DNA of 64,000 nucleotides from CAMDHY01 sp046156265 (GCF_046156265.1 NZ_JAWDIR010000003.1:102315-166314); one strand, 5' to 3'; positions 26,402 through 34,894 are shown, counted from the first letter of the stretch. Notes: generated by a model not told the origin, from the sequence alone. Made by a program: numbers and translations.

Positions 26402-26685
26402 ATCCATGCGTCCGGCCGAGCCGGAGCGGCGCCTCTATGCACCATCGCGATGGTGATTGCAACACGCTCCACGCCGCTTTTGGCGGGTCCGGGATGAGAG
26501 GGGGGCGGCGTGCCGCGCACCCCTCGCGCCGCCTCCGTCGACGCCCGATCAAGGCGCGGGAAGCGCCCCGGAGACGGCGTCGCGGGGCGGTGCCCCCATG
26601 GCCACCGCAACGGGCCACGCTTCGACAGAGGCGCCGTTTCGTGTCACACTGTTGTCGTCAAAGTCCAAGCACGGAGGTCGAGTTC

Positions 26686-26865
26686 ATGTCCATGGAGTCG
26701 CACATCGCCGAGCTGCAGCGTCGACACGCCGCCCTCGATCGCGAGATCGTCGACGCAAGCGCTCATCCCAGTGTCGACGAAATCCGGGTGACCGAACTCA
26801 AGCGCAAGAAGCTCGCGCTGAAGGAGCAGATCGAGCGCCTGAAGGCGCCGATGTCCGTCCACTGA
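26686..26865 (+). CDS. YdcH/DUF465 family small helical protein
   Basis: Fifty-nine residues forming a probable helical hairpin: SHIAELQRRHAALDREI, a short turn with Pro, then IRVTELKRKKLALKEQIERLK. This is the DUF465 (YdcH) pattern found in many proteobacteria, with no established function. GGAGG lies eight bases before the ATG at 26686; a second ATG two codons on is also possible. It is probably monocistronic. Confidence 0.85.
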   Translation: MSMESHIAELQRRHAALDREIVDASAHPSVDEIRVTELKRKKLALKEQIERLKAPMSVH

Positions 26866-27279
26866 GGCATCCGGCGCGGCCGTCCGCCGACTCCACGGGT
26901 CTCCAACGCCTCAGGCCTCACGACCCTGTCGACAGACGTCGCCGCGCCGACGTCTCGGAAGCACACGTCACCAGCGGGGCCGCCGTCGGCTCACCATTCG
27001 CCGGCGGCCGGTGACGCCTTGGCGCTCTTTTCGAGCCGGGAACGCGCGAGAGCGAACGCGAAGGCGTCTCTCCCCGGCCTGCGCGCCTCCATCCACAGGC
27101 TCCTCGAACTTATCCCCGACATCCACCCCTCGGCTGCGGCCAGGCGCCCCGCTGTCGCCGTAATCGTGACGGTCGCGCCGCAATTCCGCCCCGGCGGGTG
27201 CCGCAATCGCGAGTAGTTTGGCGGCAAGGGTGATTCGGTCCGCCCCGCATGCGGGGCCGGGCTCGGAGGTGTCAGGATC
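26866..27279. other. Gene-free interval of about 410 bases
   Basis: I see no convincing gene. Short open frames exist, but they have no ribosome binding site or recognisable domain. Three words loosely like DnaA boxes lie at 27089-27127 in GC-rich surroundings without an AT-rich unwinding element, and are probably chance. Confidence 0.4.
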
Positions 27280-27492
27280 GTGTCTCTGCCTCTACCGGCC
27301 GCCGTTGCCGCGGCCCTCGTGCTCGCCATCGGCCTCGCGTTGACGGCGACTGTGGCGAGCTTTCCGGCCGGCGGTCGTGACGCCGCGCTTCCGGCCCTCG
27401 CGCCGGCGGGCGCGCTCGCCGTCCAGCCCGGCCAGTCCACTGTGCCCGAGACGGCCATCCGGTCCCCGCTGCGGACGGCGCCCGTCGTCTGA
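27280..27492 (+). CDS. Possible small exported protein (hypothetical)
   Basis: Seventy residues from a GTG at 27280, with GGAGG nine bases upstream. The N-terminus is a long hydrophobic Ala/Leu/Val segment (PLPAAVAAALVLAIGLALTATV), followed by a short Pro/Ala-rich tail without cysteines. It looks like a signal peptide or anchor with little mature sequence. The only support is the ribosome binding site and hydrophobicity, so it may not be a real gene. It converges on the OpgC gene. Confidence 0.35.
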   Translation: MSLPLPAAVAAALVLAIGLALTATVASFPAGGRDAALPALAPAGALAVQPGQSTVPETAIRSPLRTAPVV

Positions 27493-27536
27493 GAGCCGCC
27501 GGCGATCACGCGTCCGATGACGCGTGATCGCAGGGA

Positions 27537-28748
27537 TCAGCCAGACGAGGTCACCGCGGCGCGGGCCGGTACGGTCGCAGCCGCAGGAGCCGGCGCAGCG
27601 CCGCCGCGGGCGCCCGCCACCCGCGACCGCCACGCGTCGAGGCCCGTCGCCACCACCACGTGGGCGAGCACGCCGGCCGCCACAAACGCCGCCGCGACCC
27701 AAGGGTCGCCACCAGCGGCGCGCACGACGATCTGACCCAGCACCGCCGCGAGCGAGCCGAAGCAGAACAGCGCCAGCCCGTGCCGGCCGATACGCACGGC
27801 CGCGGTGTTCGGTCCGAGCCGCGCCACCATCCGGTCGAACAGGCCGTAGGGCGCATAGGCGACGACGTAGACGAGCGCCAGCACGTGGGCGAGCCTCGGC
27901 AGCGGCATCGACGACTTGTCGAACGACACCAGGAAGGCCGGCAGCGGCAGCGCGCCTTCCTGCGGATAGAGGCCGAACAGGGCCACGGCAGCGCCGCCCG
28001 CCACCACCGCGAGCGCGATCCCGTAGGCGACCGGGTTGAAGCCGATCGGCCGGCCGGAGCGGTAGAACACGCCGGCGACGAAGCCGATGGTGAACAGGAG
28101 CTGCCAGCGCAGCGGTTCGAAGAACCACGGGAAGCTCGTCGGATAAGTCGGCAGCCGCACCTCGGCGAGGTGGCTGAACAGATAGAGCCCGACGGAGGCT
28201 GCGAGCGGCAGCCAGATGTTGCGGGTCGCCAGCCACAGGATCGCCGGCAGCATCGCGAACAGCGCCACGTAAAGCGGCAGGATGTTGAAGTAGCCGATCT
28301 GGTGGCCCATCGTGACCAGGCCGATGTAGCCACGCACCGGCTCGGTCGACAGCACGTCGAGCCCGTAGGCCTCGAGCCAATGGGTGTCCTTGAAGTGGAT
28401 CGCCGCGGCGAAGAACATGGCGACAGCCGCCAGCATCAGCGCGATGTGGGCGAGATAGAGCGTCCACGTCCGCTGCACCACCTTGCCGGTGGCGACGATG
28501 CGGTCCCCCGACAGGAACTTGGGGAAGTAGGCCACCGCCGCGGCGAACCCCGCCAGGAAGACGAACAGCTCCGCACTGTCTGAAACGCCGAAGTTGCGAT
28601 GGGTCAGATGCTCGAAGACATTGCCGGGAACATGGTTGACGAAGATCGTCACCAGCGCCACGCCACGCCAGAAGTCGATGCGATGGTCGCGCGACATCCT
28701 CGGGGCGACTGCGCCGCTAAGGCGGCTCTGCTGGACGGCGCTCGTCAT
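27537..28748 (-). CDS. OpgC-domain membrane acyltransferase
   Basis: Polytopic inner-membrane protein of 403 residues with about ten helices, in the OpgC family, which adds succinyl groups to osmoregulated periplasmic glucans. The N-terminal RIDFWRGVALVTIFVNHVPGN, with its His, and HRNFGVSDSAELFVFLAGFA are characteristic. An Ala/Pro-rich cytoplasmic tail of about 25 residues ends the protein. No glucan synthase gene (opgG, opgH or ndvB) is nearby, so the acceptor cannot be confirmed. The ATG at 28746-28748 has GGAAAG upstream. Confidence 0.85.
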   Translation of the reverse strand: MTSAVQQSRLSGAVAPRMSRDHRIDFWRGVALVTIFVNHVPGNVFEHLTHRNFGVSDSAELFVFLAGFAAAVAYFPKFLSGDRIVATGKVVQRTWTLYLAHIALMLAAVAMFFAAAIHFKDTHWLEAYGLDVLSTEPVRGYIGLVTMGHQIGYFNILPLYVALFAMLPAILWLATRNIWLPLAASVGLYLFSHLAEVRLPTYPTSFPWFFEPLRWQLLFTIGFVAGVFYRSGRPIGFNPVAYGIALAVVAGGAAVALFGLYPQEGALPLPAFLVSFDKSSMPLPRLAHVLALVYVVAYAPYGLFDRMVARLGPNTAAVRIGRHGLALFCFGSLAAVLGQIVVRAAGGDPWVAAAFVAAGVLAHVVVATGLDAWRSRVAGARGGAAPAPAAATVPARAAVTSSG

Positions 28749-29032
28749 CGCGGTCTTTCCGGAGATGTCATTTAGATCATGTCGCCAACGCCCGGCGCGG
28801 CGGCGCGGTTCCCGCCGATGCGGACCAGTCGCCGCGTCGGAAGGCGCCCCTGCCCCGATTCGGGGCGAGGCGGCAACGCCCGAGGGCGCGAAGGGGCGCG
28901 GTCCCTGGCGAAACACTCGGCGACATCGGCGCGCCTTGCCCGCCGCGGCGGCGCGGGGCAGGATCGTGCTCCCTCCCGTCCGGTCCCATCGACGACCGCC
29001 CGCCGGTGACCTGCCCTGATGATCCCTTTGCG

Positions 29033-29446
29033 ATGACCTCCTTCGTCCTCGACGCGCGCCTGGAAGCCGACACCGTCCGGGTCGCCGACCTGCCACTGTC
29101 GGCCGTCCGGCTGATGGACGACGCCACCTATCCCTGGCTGGTGCTGGTGCCGCGCGTGGCGGGCCTCGTCGAGCTCACCGACCTCACGCCGGCGCAGCGC
29201 GCGGTGCTGATCGAGGAGATCGCCGCGGCGGAGCGCGTGCTCGCGGCCGCAACCGGGTGTCACAAGCTCAATGTCGGCGCCCTCGGCAACCAGGTGGCGC
29301 AACTTCACGTGCACGTCATCGCCCGCTTCACCACGGACGCGGCGTGGCCGAACCCGGTCTGGGGTGCCGCCCCGCGCTCGGCCTGGGACGAGCATCGCCG
29401 CGCCGCCTTCGTCGCCGACATCGCCGCCCGCCTCGGCGCCGGCTGA
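29033..29446 (+). CDS. HIT-family protein with QxHxH motif
   Basis: Histidine-triad fold protein of 137 residues, probably a nucleotide-binding hydrolase or transferase. The active-site stretch is QVAQLHVHVIARF: aligned with the HxHxH triad, the first His is Gln while the nucleophilic and third His remain. Downstream WPNPVWG is typical of a subgroup common in alphaproteobacteria. The ATG at 29033 gives the conserved start (MTSFVLDARL); a GTG nine codons earlier is possible. nudC begins 20 bases after its stop on the same strand, so both may act on nucleotides as one unit. Confidence 0.83.
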   Translation: MTSFVLDARLEADTVRVADLPLSAVRLMDDATYPWLVLVPRVAGLVELTDLTPAQRAVLIEEIAAAERVLAAATGCHKLNVGALGNQVAQLHVHVIARFTTDAAWPNPVWGAAPRSAWDEHRRAAFVADIAARLGAG

Positions 29447-29466
29447 CCCTTCGAAGGCCCCGCCCG

Positions 29467-30399
29467 ATGCCGATCCCTTTTCCCGACGACGAGCCCTCGC
29501 GGCTCACCGGCTTCTCGACCTCGACGCTCGACCGGCTCGGCGACCGCCGCGGCGACGCCGCCCTGCTTTCGGCGCTGGCCGAGCGGGCGGATGCCGGCTT
29601 CGTGCTGCTCGACCGCGACCGCCCGGTGCTCGCGGGTCTCGGTGACGTGCGCACGGCGGTGCACGGGCGCGGCGTAGCGGAGACGCTGTCGGCCCGCCTC
29701 GAGCAGGCGGTGTTCCTCGGGCTCGACGGGGAGCAGGCGCTGTTCGCCGCGGCCCTGCCGCCGGTGGACGCGCTGCCGGAGGGCTTCGAGGCCTGCGACC
29801 TGCGCGGCCTCGCCATGGACGGCGTCCTCGACGCGCGGGCGCTGTCGGTGCTGGCGGAGGCGAAGAGCCTCGTCGACTGGCACGGCCGCCACGGCTTCTG
29901 CGCCAACTGCGGAACGGCGACGCAGCTGTCCACCGGCGGCTGGCGGCGCGACTGCCCGGCCTGCGGCGCCCAGCACTTTCCCCGCACCGACCCGGTGGTG
30001 ATCATGCTGGCGGTCGACGGCGACCGCTGCATCATGGGCCGGCAGGCCCGCTTCATGCCGGGGATGTATTCGTGCCTCGCCGGCTTCGTCGAGCCGGGCG
30101 AGACGATCGAGGACGCGGTGCGGCGCGAGATCCGCGAGGAGGCCGGTGTGCCGGTCGGCCGCGTGCGCTATCTCGCCAGCCAGCCGTGGCCGTTCCCGTC
30201 GTCGCTGATGATTGGCTGCCTCGCCGAGGCGCTCGGCGAGACCATCACGATGGATTCCGACGAACTGGAAGACTGCCGCTGGTTCGACCGCGACGAGGCG
30301 GCGGCGATGCTGGAGCGCACTCACCCCGAAGGCCTCACCGCCCCGATGCCCTTCGCCATCGCCCACCGCATCCTGCGGGCCTGGGTGGAGGCGGGGTAG
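29467..30399 (+). CDS. nudC: NAD(H) diphosphatase / NAD-RNA decapping hydrolase NudC
   Basis: Nudix enzyme that cleaves NADH to NMNH and AMP and can remove NAD caps from RNA. The 310-residue protein has an N-terminal domain, a four-cysteine zinc ribbon (CANCGT and CPACGA), the Nudix box GFVEPGETIEDAVRREIREEAGV, and the NudC hallmark SQPWPFPSSLM 17 residues after it. All catalytic glutamates are present. The ATG at 29467 follows the HIT gene by 20 bases. Confidence 0.95.
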   Translation: MPIPFPDDEPSRLTGFSTSTLDRLGDRRGDAALLSALAERADAGFVLLDRDRPVLAGLGDVRTAVHGRGVAETLSARLEQAVFLGLDGEQALFAAALPPVDALPEGFEACDLRGLAMDGVLDARALSVLAEAKSLVDWHGRHGFCANCGTATQLSTGGWRRDCPACGAQHFPRTDPVVIMLAVDGDRCIMGRQARFMPGMYSCLAGFVEPGETIEDAVRREIREEAGVPVGRVRYLASQPWPFPSSLMIGCLAEALGETITMDSDELEDCRWFDRDEAAAMLERTHPEGLTAPMPFAIAHRILRAWVEAG

Positions 30400-30522
30400 G
30401 CGGGGAACCGTCGCGCTTTCCGGCCGACGAGCGTCACGCCACGTCCTCCGCCCGTCGGCTGCCCTCCCCTCGCCCAACGGCGCTTCGCCTGCCGCACGCC
30501 GGCCGCCTTCGATCCAGCAGCG

Positions 30523-30825
30523 CTACGCGGCGAGCGCACCCGCATAGAGGTCGAGAGCGCCGCCGGCACTGTGGGGAAAGGCCATCCTGGCCTCCTCGAG
30601 CAGTTCCAAGGCGCGCTGCCGGTGGCCCGCCCGGAAGGCGAGGTGCAGCGCGCTCATCAGGTCGAGCTCGAGTTGGGAGCGCTGGTGCACGCCCACATTG
30701 TAGTGCTTGACGATGAAGTCGTCGCCGACCTTGTAGAAGCCGGACTGCTCCGACCCGCCTTTGCCGAAAACCTGCCAGCCCGGCTGCGGCCGGCTGACGT
30801 CGAAGAACTGATCGAACCCGAGCAT
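30523..30825 (-). CDS. Hypothetical protein, 100 residues
   Basis: I do not recognise this protein. It begins MLGFDQFFDVSRPQPGWQVF, has a middle part rich in polar and aromatic residues (FYKVGDDFIVKHYNVG), and a helical C-terminal half (SQLELDLMSALHLAFRAGHRQRALELLEEARMAF). Three features support a real gene: a very strong ribosome binding site (GGGGGAGG six bases before the ATG), an AT-rich promoter-like island upstream, and even protein-like composition. It has no signal peptide or cysteine. It stands alone between nudC and rpmF. Confidence 0.7.
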   Translation of the reverse strand: MLGFDQFFDVSRPQPGWQVFGKGGSEQSGFYKVGDDFIVKHYNVGVHQRSQLELDLMSALHLAFRAGHRQRALELLEEARMAFPHSAGGALDLYAGALAA

Positions 30826-30867
30826 GACAACCTCCCCCTGAGATGGACGGGGAAAGTGTCCCTCTAA

Positions 30868-30906
30868 AGTTGCATAAAGTACATATATACACGCAAAAGT
30901 GTAATG
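30868..30906 (-). promoter_or_regulatory. AT-rich promoter-like island before the 100-residue hypothetical gene
   Basis: About 40 bases with alternating TA steps (GTACATATATAC on the plus strand at 30879-30890) and flanking GCAT/ATGC words stand out in the GC-rich background, 45-80 bases upstream of the minus-strand start. This probably contains its promoter; I could not assign -35 and -10 hexamers with confidence. Confidence 0.4.
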
Positions 30907-31062
30907 CCCCGACGGCCGGGCCGGTCATCGGCGCAAAGGCGACGACACCCGCGAAACGGCGCGCACGTCAAAGCACCCCGCGCCGGAGGCACGGAGTGCT
31001 CGCATTCTCGCGAAGTGCTGGAAAGCGCGGTGCCGGCCGTCGAGCGGCCGGCGGTGCGCGCC

Positions 31063-31245
31063 TCAGTCCTGCTTGGGCTCGAGGATCTGGCGGCCGCGGT
31101 ACATGCCGGACTTCAGGTCGACATGGTGCGGGCGGCGCAGTTCGCCGGAGTCCTTGTCCTCGACATAGGTCGGGGCCTTCAGCGCGTCGGCCGAACGGCG
31201 CATGCCGCGCTTGGAGGGGGAGGTCTTTCGCTTCGGAACAGCCAT
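31063..31245 (-). CDS. rpmF: 50S ribosomal protein L32
   Basis: Small basic ribosomal protein of 60 residues starting MAVPKRKTSPSKRGMRRS, with the family's HHVDLKSGMYRGRQIL near the end. It lacks the zinc-binding cysteines found in some L32 proteins, as usual for alphaproteobacteria. mtgA lies about 200 bases upstream on the same strand, a common neighbourhood in this group. Confidence 0.96.
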   Translation of the reverse strand: MAVPKRKTSPSKRGMRRSADALKAPTYVEDKDSGELRRPHHVDLKSGMYRGRQILEPKQD

Positions 31246-31446
31246 CGTCGTCGTCCTTCTCGGCCGCCGGAAACGGCGAGGTTCGCGCGGGCGGCCCTGA
31301 AGGCCGGCCGGGAGCTCGTCGATCGGACCCAGCGGAAATCGTGGGGCCTTATACAGAGGCGGCGGGCGGATGGCCAGAGGCCTGTCGAAACGGATGGCGA
31401 GGGCCGCGACGTCGCGATCGCCAGTCGGCAGTCGGGGAAGACTGGC

Positions 31447-32148
31447 TCACCCATCCGGGTAGATGCAGTCGAGCAGGCCGCCGGACTGGCGGGCGCGGGC
31501 GGCGATGGTGTTCGCCCGCCGGTTGACGCCCCCGGTCGGCTTGCCGGCATTGCGGACGATCGGGTTCGGCAGCACCGCGACGAGCAGCGCAGCCTGGCGG
31601 GCGGTGAGCTTGTCGGGTGTCGTGCCGAAGGCGCGCTCCGCCCCGGCGGCGATGCCGAACTCTCCCTCCGGCCCCCACTCGGCGATGTTGAGGTAGATCT
31701 CGATGACGCGCGCCTTCGGCAGCGTCAGGTCGATCCAGGCGGCGAGCGGCAATTCCACCGCCTTTCGCACGACGTCGCGCCCCGGCCACAGGAACAGGTT
31801 CTTGGCGAGCTGCATCGGGATGGTGCTCGCCCCGCGCGTCGCCGCGCCCTCGGCATAGTCGTCGAGCACCTTCTGCAGCTCGACCAGGTCGACGCCGAAG
31901 TGGTCGCAGAAGCGGGCGTCCTCGGAGACGACGAGCGAGCGCACCAGCACCGGGGCGACGTCGTCGAGCGCCACCCAGTCGCGCGTCACCGGCTGCAGCG
32001 TCACCGCGCGCCAGACCATCAGCGTCGAGACGGGGGGCACGAAGCGGTAGACGAGCGTCAGCACGAACGGCGCGAGCACCAGCGCCACGACGACGAGCAG
32101 GATGCGGCGCAGCCAGCGGCGTTTGCGGGGGCGGGTCGATGGCAGCAT
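31447..32148 (-). CDS. mtgA: Monofunctional biosynthetic peptidoglycan transglycosylase
   Basis: GT51 glycosyltransferase that polymerises lipid II into glycan strands at the inner membrane. One N-terminal helix (about residues 15-35) anchors the protein. The GT51 motifs follow: SEDARFCDHFGVD with the catalytic Glu, GASTIPMQLAKNLFL, and KARVIEIYLNIAEWG. With the ATG at 32146-32148 it has 233 residues, the usual length. A GTG at 32253 would add 35 residues containing a tandem repeat of PDDTGRDGPG and overlap the upstream regulator by eight bases. Neither start has a strong ribosome binding site. Confidence 0.92.
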   Translation of the reverse strand: MLPSTRPRKRRWLRRILLVVVALVLAPFVLTLVYRFVPPVSTLMVWRAVTLQPVTRDWVALDDVAPVLVRSLVVSEDARFCDHFGVDLVELQKVLDDYAEGAATRGASTIPMQLAKNLFLWPGRDVVRKAVELPLAAWIDLTLPKARVIEIYLNIAEWGPEGEFGIAAGAERAFGTTPDKLTARQAALLVAVLPNPIVRNAGKPTGGVNRRANTIAARARQSGGLLDCIYPDG

Positions 32149-32170
32149 CGCGATGTCGCCGGTCTCCGCG

Positions 32171-32230
32171 CCGGGACCGTCGCGGCCGGTGTCGTCTGGG
32201 CCGGGACCGTCGCGGCCGGTGTCGTCGGGG
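32171..32230. repeat. Two tandem 30-base repeats before mtgA
   Basis: Two adjacent 30-base copies (32171-32200 and 32201-32230) differ at one position. In the mtgA frame each encodes PDDTGRDGPG and the difference is silent (CCA versus CCC). Unit length and silent change suggest the stretch is translated as an N-terminal extension of MtgA. Confidence 0.75.
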
Positions 32231-32245
32231 CCGCTTCCCGTCGCC

Positions 32246-33295
32246 TCAGGCACGACCGAGGCTCGGCAGCGGTGGCGGCACGGGCAGCACGCAGGCCGGC
32301 ACGGCGCCGCGGGCGAGACGGGCACCGTCGGACCGGGGCGAGGCGGCGGGCGGCGGCGCTTCCCCGCTCGGGCCGGCGCGGCCGCCGTTGCCCTGGCGGC
32401 CCTGCACGAAGCCACGCAGATGCGCCGCGAGCAGGCGGAAGTCGGCCGCCCGGCGCGAACGGCGGCGCCAGGCGAGCCCGAGGTCGCGGCTCGCACCGGC
32501 GCCGTCGACCGGCACCACGGCGAGTTCGGTGCCAGCGGTGATGCCGGCGTCCACCGCGATGCGCGGCAGCAGCGTCGGGCCGAGGCGGTTGTCGGCCATC
32601 TGCACCAGCGTCGTCAGCGATGTCGCGCGCACCTCCGCCGCGCCCGGCGGCGCGCTGCCGGCCACCGACAGCACGTGCTGGCGCAGGCAGTGGCCGTCTT
32701 CGAGAAGCAGCAGCGGCTCGGCGGCGAGCTCCTGCGGACGCACGGCGGTGCGGGAGGCGAGCGGATGCTCACGCGGCGCCGCGAACAGGAACGGATCGCG
32801 GCCAATCAGCTCCGTCTCGAGGCCGTCCACCTGATAGGGGAAGGCGATCAGCACGGCGTCCAGGCGCCCGTCCTTGAGGTCCTCGATCAGCACCCGCGTG
32901 ATCCCCTCGCGCAGATAGAGGCGCAGTTCCGGATAGCGGCCGCGGAGCGACGGCAGCGCCCGCGGCAGCAGGAACGGCGCTATCGAGGGGATGACGCCCA
33001 GGCGCAGCTTTCCGGCCAGCGGCACGCGGTCGCAGCGGGCGATGGCGCCCAGTTCCAGGGTGTCGGAGAGGATGGTGCGCACCCGCGCCAGCACCGCCTC
33101 GCCGGCTTCCGTCAGGGTGACGACGCGGCCGGACCGATCGACGAGTTGCGCCTCCACGGCGACCTCAAGCGCGCGGATCGCCGCCGACAGCGACGACTGG
33201 CTGACGTTGCAGATCTCCGCCGCACGGCTGAACGAACGGTGCTCCGCCAGCGCGGCAAAGTACTGCATCTGTCGAATCGTCGGCAGCGGCGTCAT
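32246..33295 (-). CDS. OxyR-like LysR-family regulator lacking the resolving cysteine
   Basis: LysR-type regulator of 349 residues. The N-terminal helix-turn-helix is FSRAAEICNVSQSSLSAAIRALE. The OxyR peroxide-sensing segment LLEDGHCLRQHVLSVAG holds Cys203, matching Cys199 of the enterobacterial protein. The partner Cys208 has no counterpart: position 212 is Ala, and no Cys occurs between 204 and about 330. RATSLTTLVQM and LGPTLLPRIAV are also OxyR-like. About 45 extra Pro/Gly/Arg-rich residues extend the C-terminus. It is divergent from ahpC, the classical OxyR target. The ATG at 33293-33295 starts the conserved domain. Confidence 0.85.
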   Translation of the reverse strand: MTPLPTIRQMQYFAALAEHRSFSRAAEICNVSQSSLSAAIRALEVAVEAQLVDRSGRVVTLTEAGEAVLARVRTILSDTLELGAIARCDRVPLAGKLRLGVIPSIAPFLLPRALPSLRGRYPELRLYLREGITRVLIEDLKDGRLDAVLIAFPYQVDGLETELIGRDPFLFAAPREHPLASRTAVRPQELAAEPLLLLEDGHCLRQHVLSVAGSAPPGAAEVRATSLTTLVQMADNRLGPTLLPRIAVDAGITAGTELAVVPVDGAGASRDLGLAWRRRSRRAADFRLLAAHLRGFVQGRQGNGGRAGPSGEAPPPAASPRSDGARLARGAVPACVLPVPPPLPSLGRA

Positions 33296-33530
33296 CGGGC
33301 TCACAATGTCGGCGACGGCCCGGGCAGCGCGCGCAAAGGGCGCCGCGGGGGGAGGGAGCCGTCGATCGAACCCGAGCATATCGATTTTTCCGATCGGTTC
33401 GTGCGGAATTATGATTTTGACCGGCCGCAATGCGGCATGCCATCTCGCAGGTACGGTAGCGACCGGCTCGGCGCCACCGCCATTCCTCCCCGGACTGTAC
33501 CGACAATCTGGCCTTTCAAGGAGATCCGAG
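33296..33530. promoter_or_regulatory. Divergent oxyR-like/ahpC control region
   Basis: Between the divergent starts lies a dyad CGAACC (33367-33372) with GGTTCG (33396-33401), enclosing an ATCGAT palindrome and a T-rich core. A TATGAT -10 (33410-33415) follows without a good -35, fitting an activator-dependent ahpC promoter. The exact OxyR operator is not certain. Confidence 0.45.
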
Positions 33531-34085
33531 ATGCTCGGAATCGGCGACAAGCTGCCGTCGTTCAGCGTGACCGGCGTGAAGCCGGGCTTCAACGCCCACC
33601 AGGAGAACGGCGAATCCGCCTTCGAGACGCTCACCGAGGCGAGCTTCCCCGGCAAGTGGAAGGTGATCTTCTTCTATCCGAAGGACTTCACCTTCGTCTG
33701 CCCGACCGAGATCGCCGAGTTCGCGCGCCTCGCGGCCGAGTTCGAGGACCGCGACGCCGTCGTCATGGGCGGCTCCAGCGACAACGAGTTCGTCAAGCTC
33801 GCGTGGCGGCGCGACCACCGCGACCTCGACAAGCTGCCGATCTGGCAGTTCGGCGACACCAACGGCTCGCTGATCGACGGCCTCGGTGTGCGCTCGCCGG
33901 ACGGCGTCGCCTACCGCACGACCTTCATCGTCGACCCGGACGGCACCATCCAGCACGTCTACGCGACCAACCTCAATGTCGGCCGGAACCCGAAGGACAC
34001 GCTGCGCGTCCTCGACGCCCTGCAGACCGACGAGCTCTGCCCGTGCAACCGCGAAGTCGGCGGCGACGTGCTGAAGGCCGCCTGA
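33531..34085 (+). CDS. ahpC: AhpC-type 2-Cys peroxiredoxin
   Basis: Thiol peroxidase that reduces hydrogen peroxide and organic peroxides in the cytosol. The 184-residue protein has the peroxidatic Cys57 in DFTFVCPTEIAEF and C-terminal Cys170/Cys172 in ELCPCN as resolving candidates. The resolving site differs from the VCP motif of enterobacterial AhpC and matches the AhpC group that is reduced by AhpD. AAGGAG lies eight bases before the ATG at 33531. ahpD follows after about 270 bases on the same strand. Confidence 0.93.
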   Translation: MLGIGDKLPSFSVTGVKPGFNAHQENGESAFETLTEASFPGKWKVIFFYPKDFTFVCPTEIAEFARLAAEFEDRDAVVMGGSSDNEFVKLAWRRDHRDLDKLPIWQFGDTNGSLIDGLGVRSPDGVAYRTTFIVDPDGTIQHVYATNLNVGRNPKDTLRVLDALQTDELCPCNREVGGDVLKAA

Positions 34086-34355
34086 GGCGTTCTTTCGAGA
34101 CGACGAGTCGGGACGGCATCGGCGGGACCGTCGCCCGCCGTCGCCCCGGTCCCTGACAGAGTGCCCATCCGGAGCGGGCGGTGGACCGTCGAGCCGCCGC
34201 CCGCCCTGACAGACTGCCCCATCCTGAACGCCCGCCGCGCCGCATTGAACGGCGATCGGCACCGCGCACTGTTCGCCCGCCCACGCCCCGCCGGCGCCCT
34301 CCCCGCGTCGGCGCGAGCGGCGTGGACGCCCTCATGGATTGCCAGGAGGCCTCCG

Positions 34356-34892
34356 ATGTCGATCGACGCCCTGAAGCAGCAGCTGCCGGAGTTCGCCAAG
34401 GACGTCCGGCTGAACCTGTCGGCCATCGCCGGCGACGACACCCTGACGGCGCAGCAGAAGTACGGCCTGCTCGTCGCCTGCGGCATCGCCAGCCGCAATG
34501 CGGTGGTGCGCGACACCCTCGTCGCCGAGGCGGCGCCCCACCTCTCGCCGGCCGCGATGACCGCCGCCAAGGCGGCCGCGACGATCATGGGGATGAACAA
34601 CGTCTACTACCGCTTCGTCCACCTCGCCTCGAACAAGCAATACGGCACGCTGCCGGCGAAGCTCCGGATGAACGTCATCGCCAGCCCCGGCGTCGACAAG
34701 GTCGACTTCGAGCTGTGGTCGCTCGCCGTGTCGGCGATCAACGGCTGCGGCATGTGCATCGACGCCCACGAGGCGGTGCTGGCGAAGGCCGGCGTGCCGA
34801 CCGAGCACATCCAGACCGCCGTGCGCTACGCCGCGATCGTGCAGTCGGCGGCGATCGCGCTCGAAGCCGGCGCCGTCGGCCTCGCCGCCTGA
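34356..34892 (+). CDS. ahpD: Alkylhydroperoxidase AhpD
   Basis: Helical CxxC protein that regenerates AhpC. The 178-residue chain has the active-site Cys131 and Cys134 in NGCGMCIDAHE with His138, the same spacing as the mycobacterial enzyme, and the AhpD family's N-terminal ALKQQLPEFAKDVRLNL. AGGAGG lies a few bases before the ATG at 34356. It shares strand and context with ahpC and is probably under the same peroxide regulator. A hairpin terminator follows. Confidence 0.94.
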   Translation: MSIDALKQQLPEFAKDVRLNLSAIAGDDTLTAQQKYGLLVACGIASRNAVVRDTLVAEAAPHLSPAAMTAAKAAATIMGMNNVYYRFVHLASNKQYGTLPAKLRMNVIASPGVDKVDFELWSLAVSAINGCGMCIDAHEAVLAKAGVPTEHIQTAVRYAAIVQSAAIALEAGAVGLAA

Positions 34893-34894
34893 GA

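Noticed and set aside
27089..27127. Three words resembling DnaA boxes in 40 bases
   Set aside because: Each has two or more mismatches to TTATCCACA, the surroundings are GC-rich, and there is no AT-rich unwinding element or origin-associated gene next to them.
26327..27279. Genomic island at tRNA-Gly
   Set aside because: No integrase, direct att repeat or foreign genes follow; the next genes are a YdcH-type protein and OpgC.
31031..31053. Hairpin GCCGGCCG/CGGCCGGC after rpmF
   Set aside because: The stem is perfect but lacks a T tract on the minus strand, so it is not called as a terminator.
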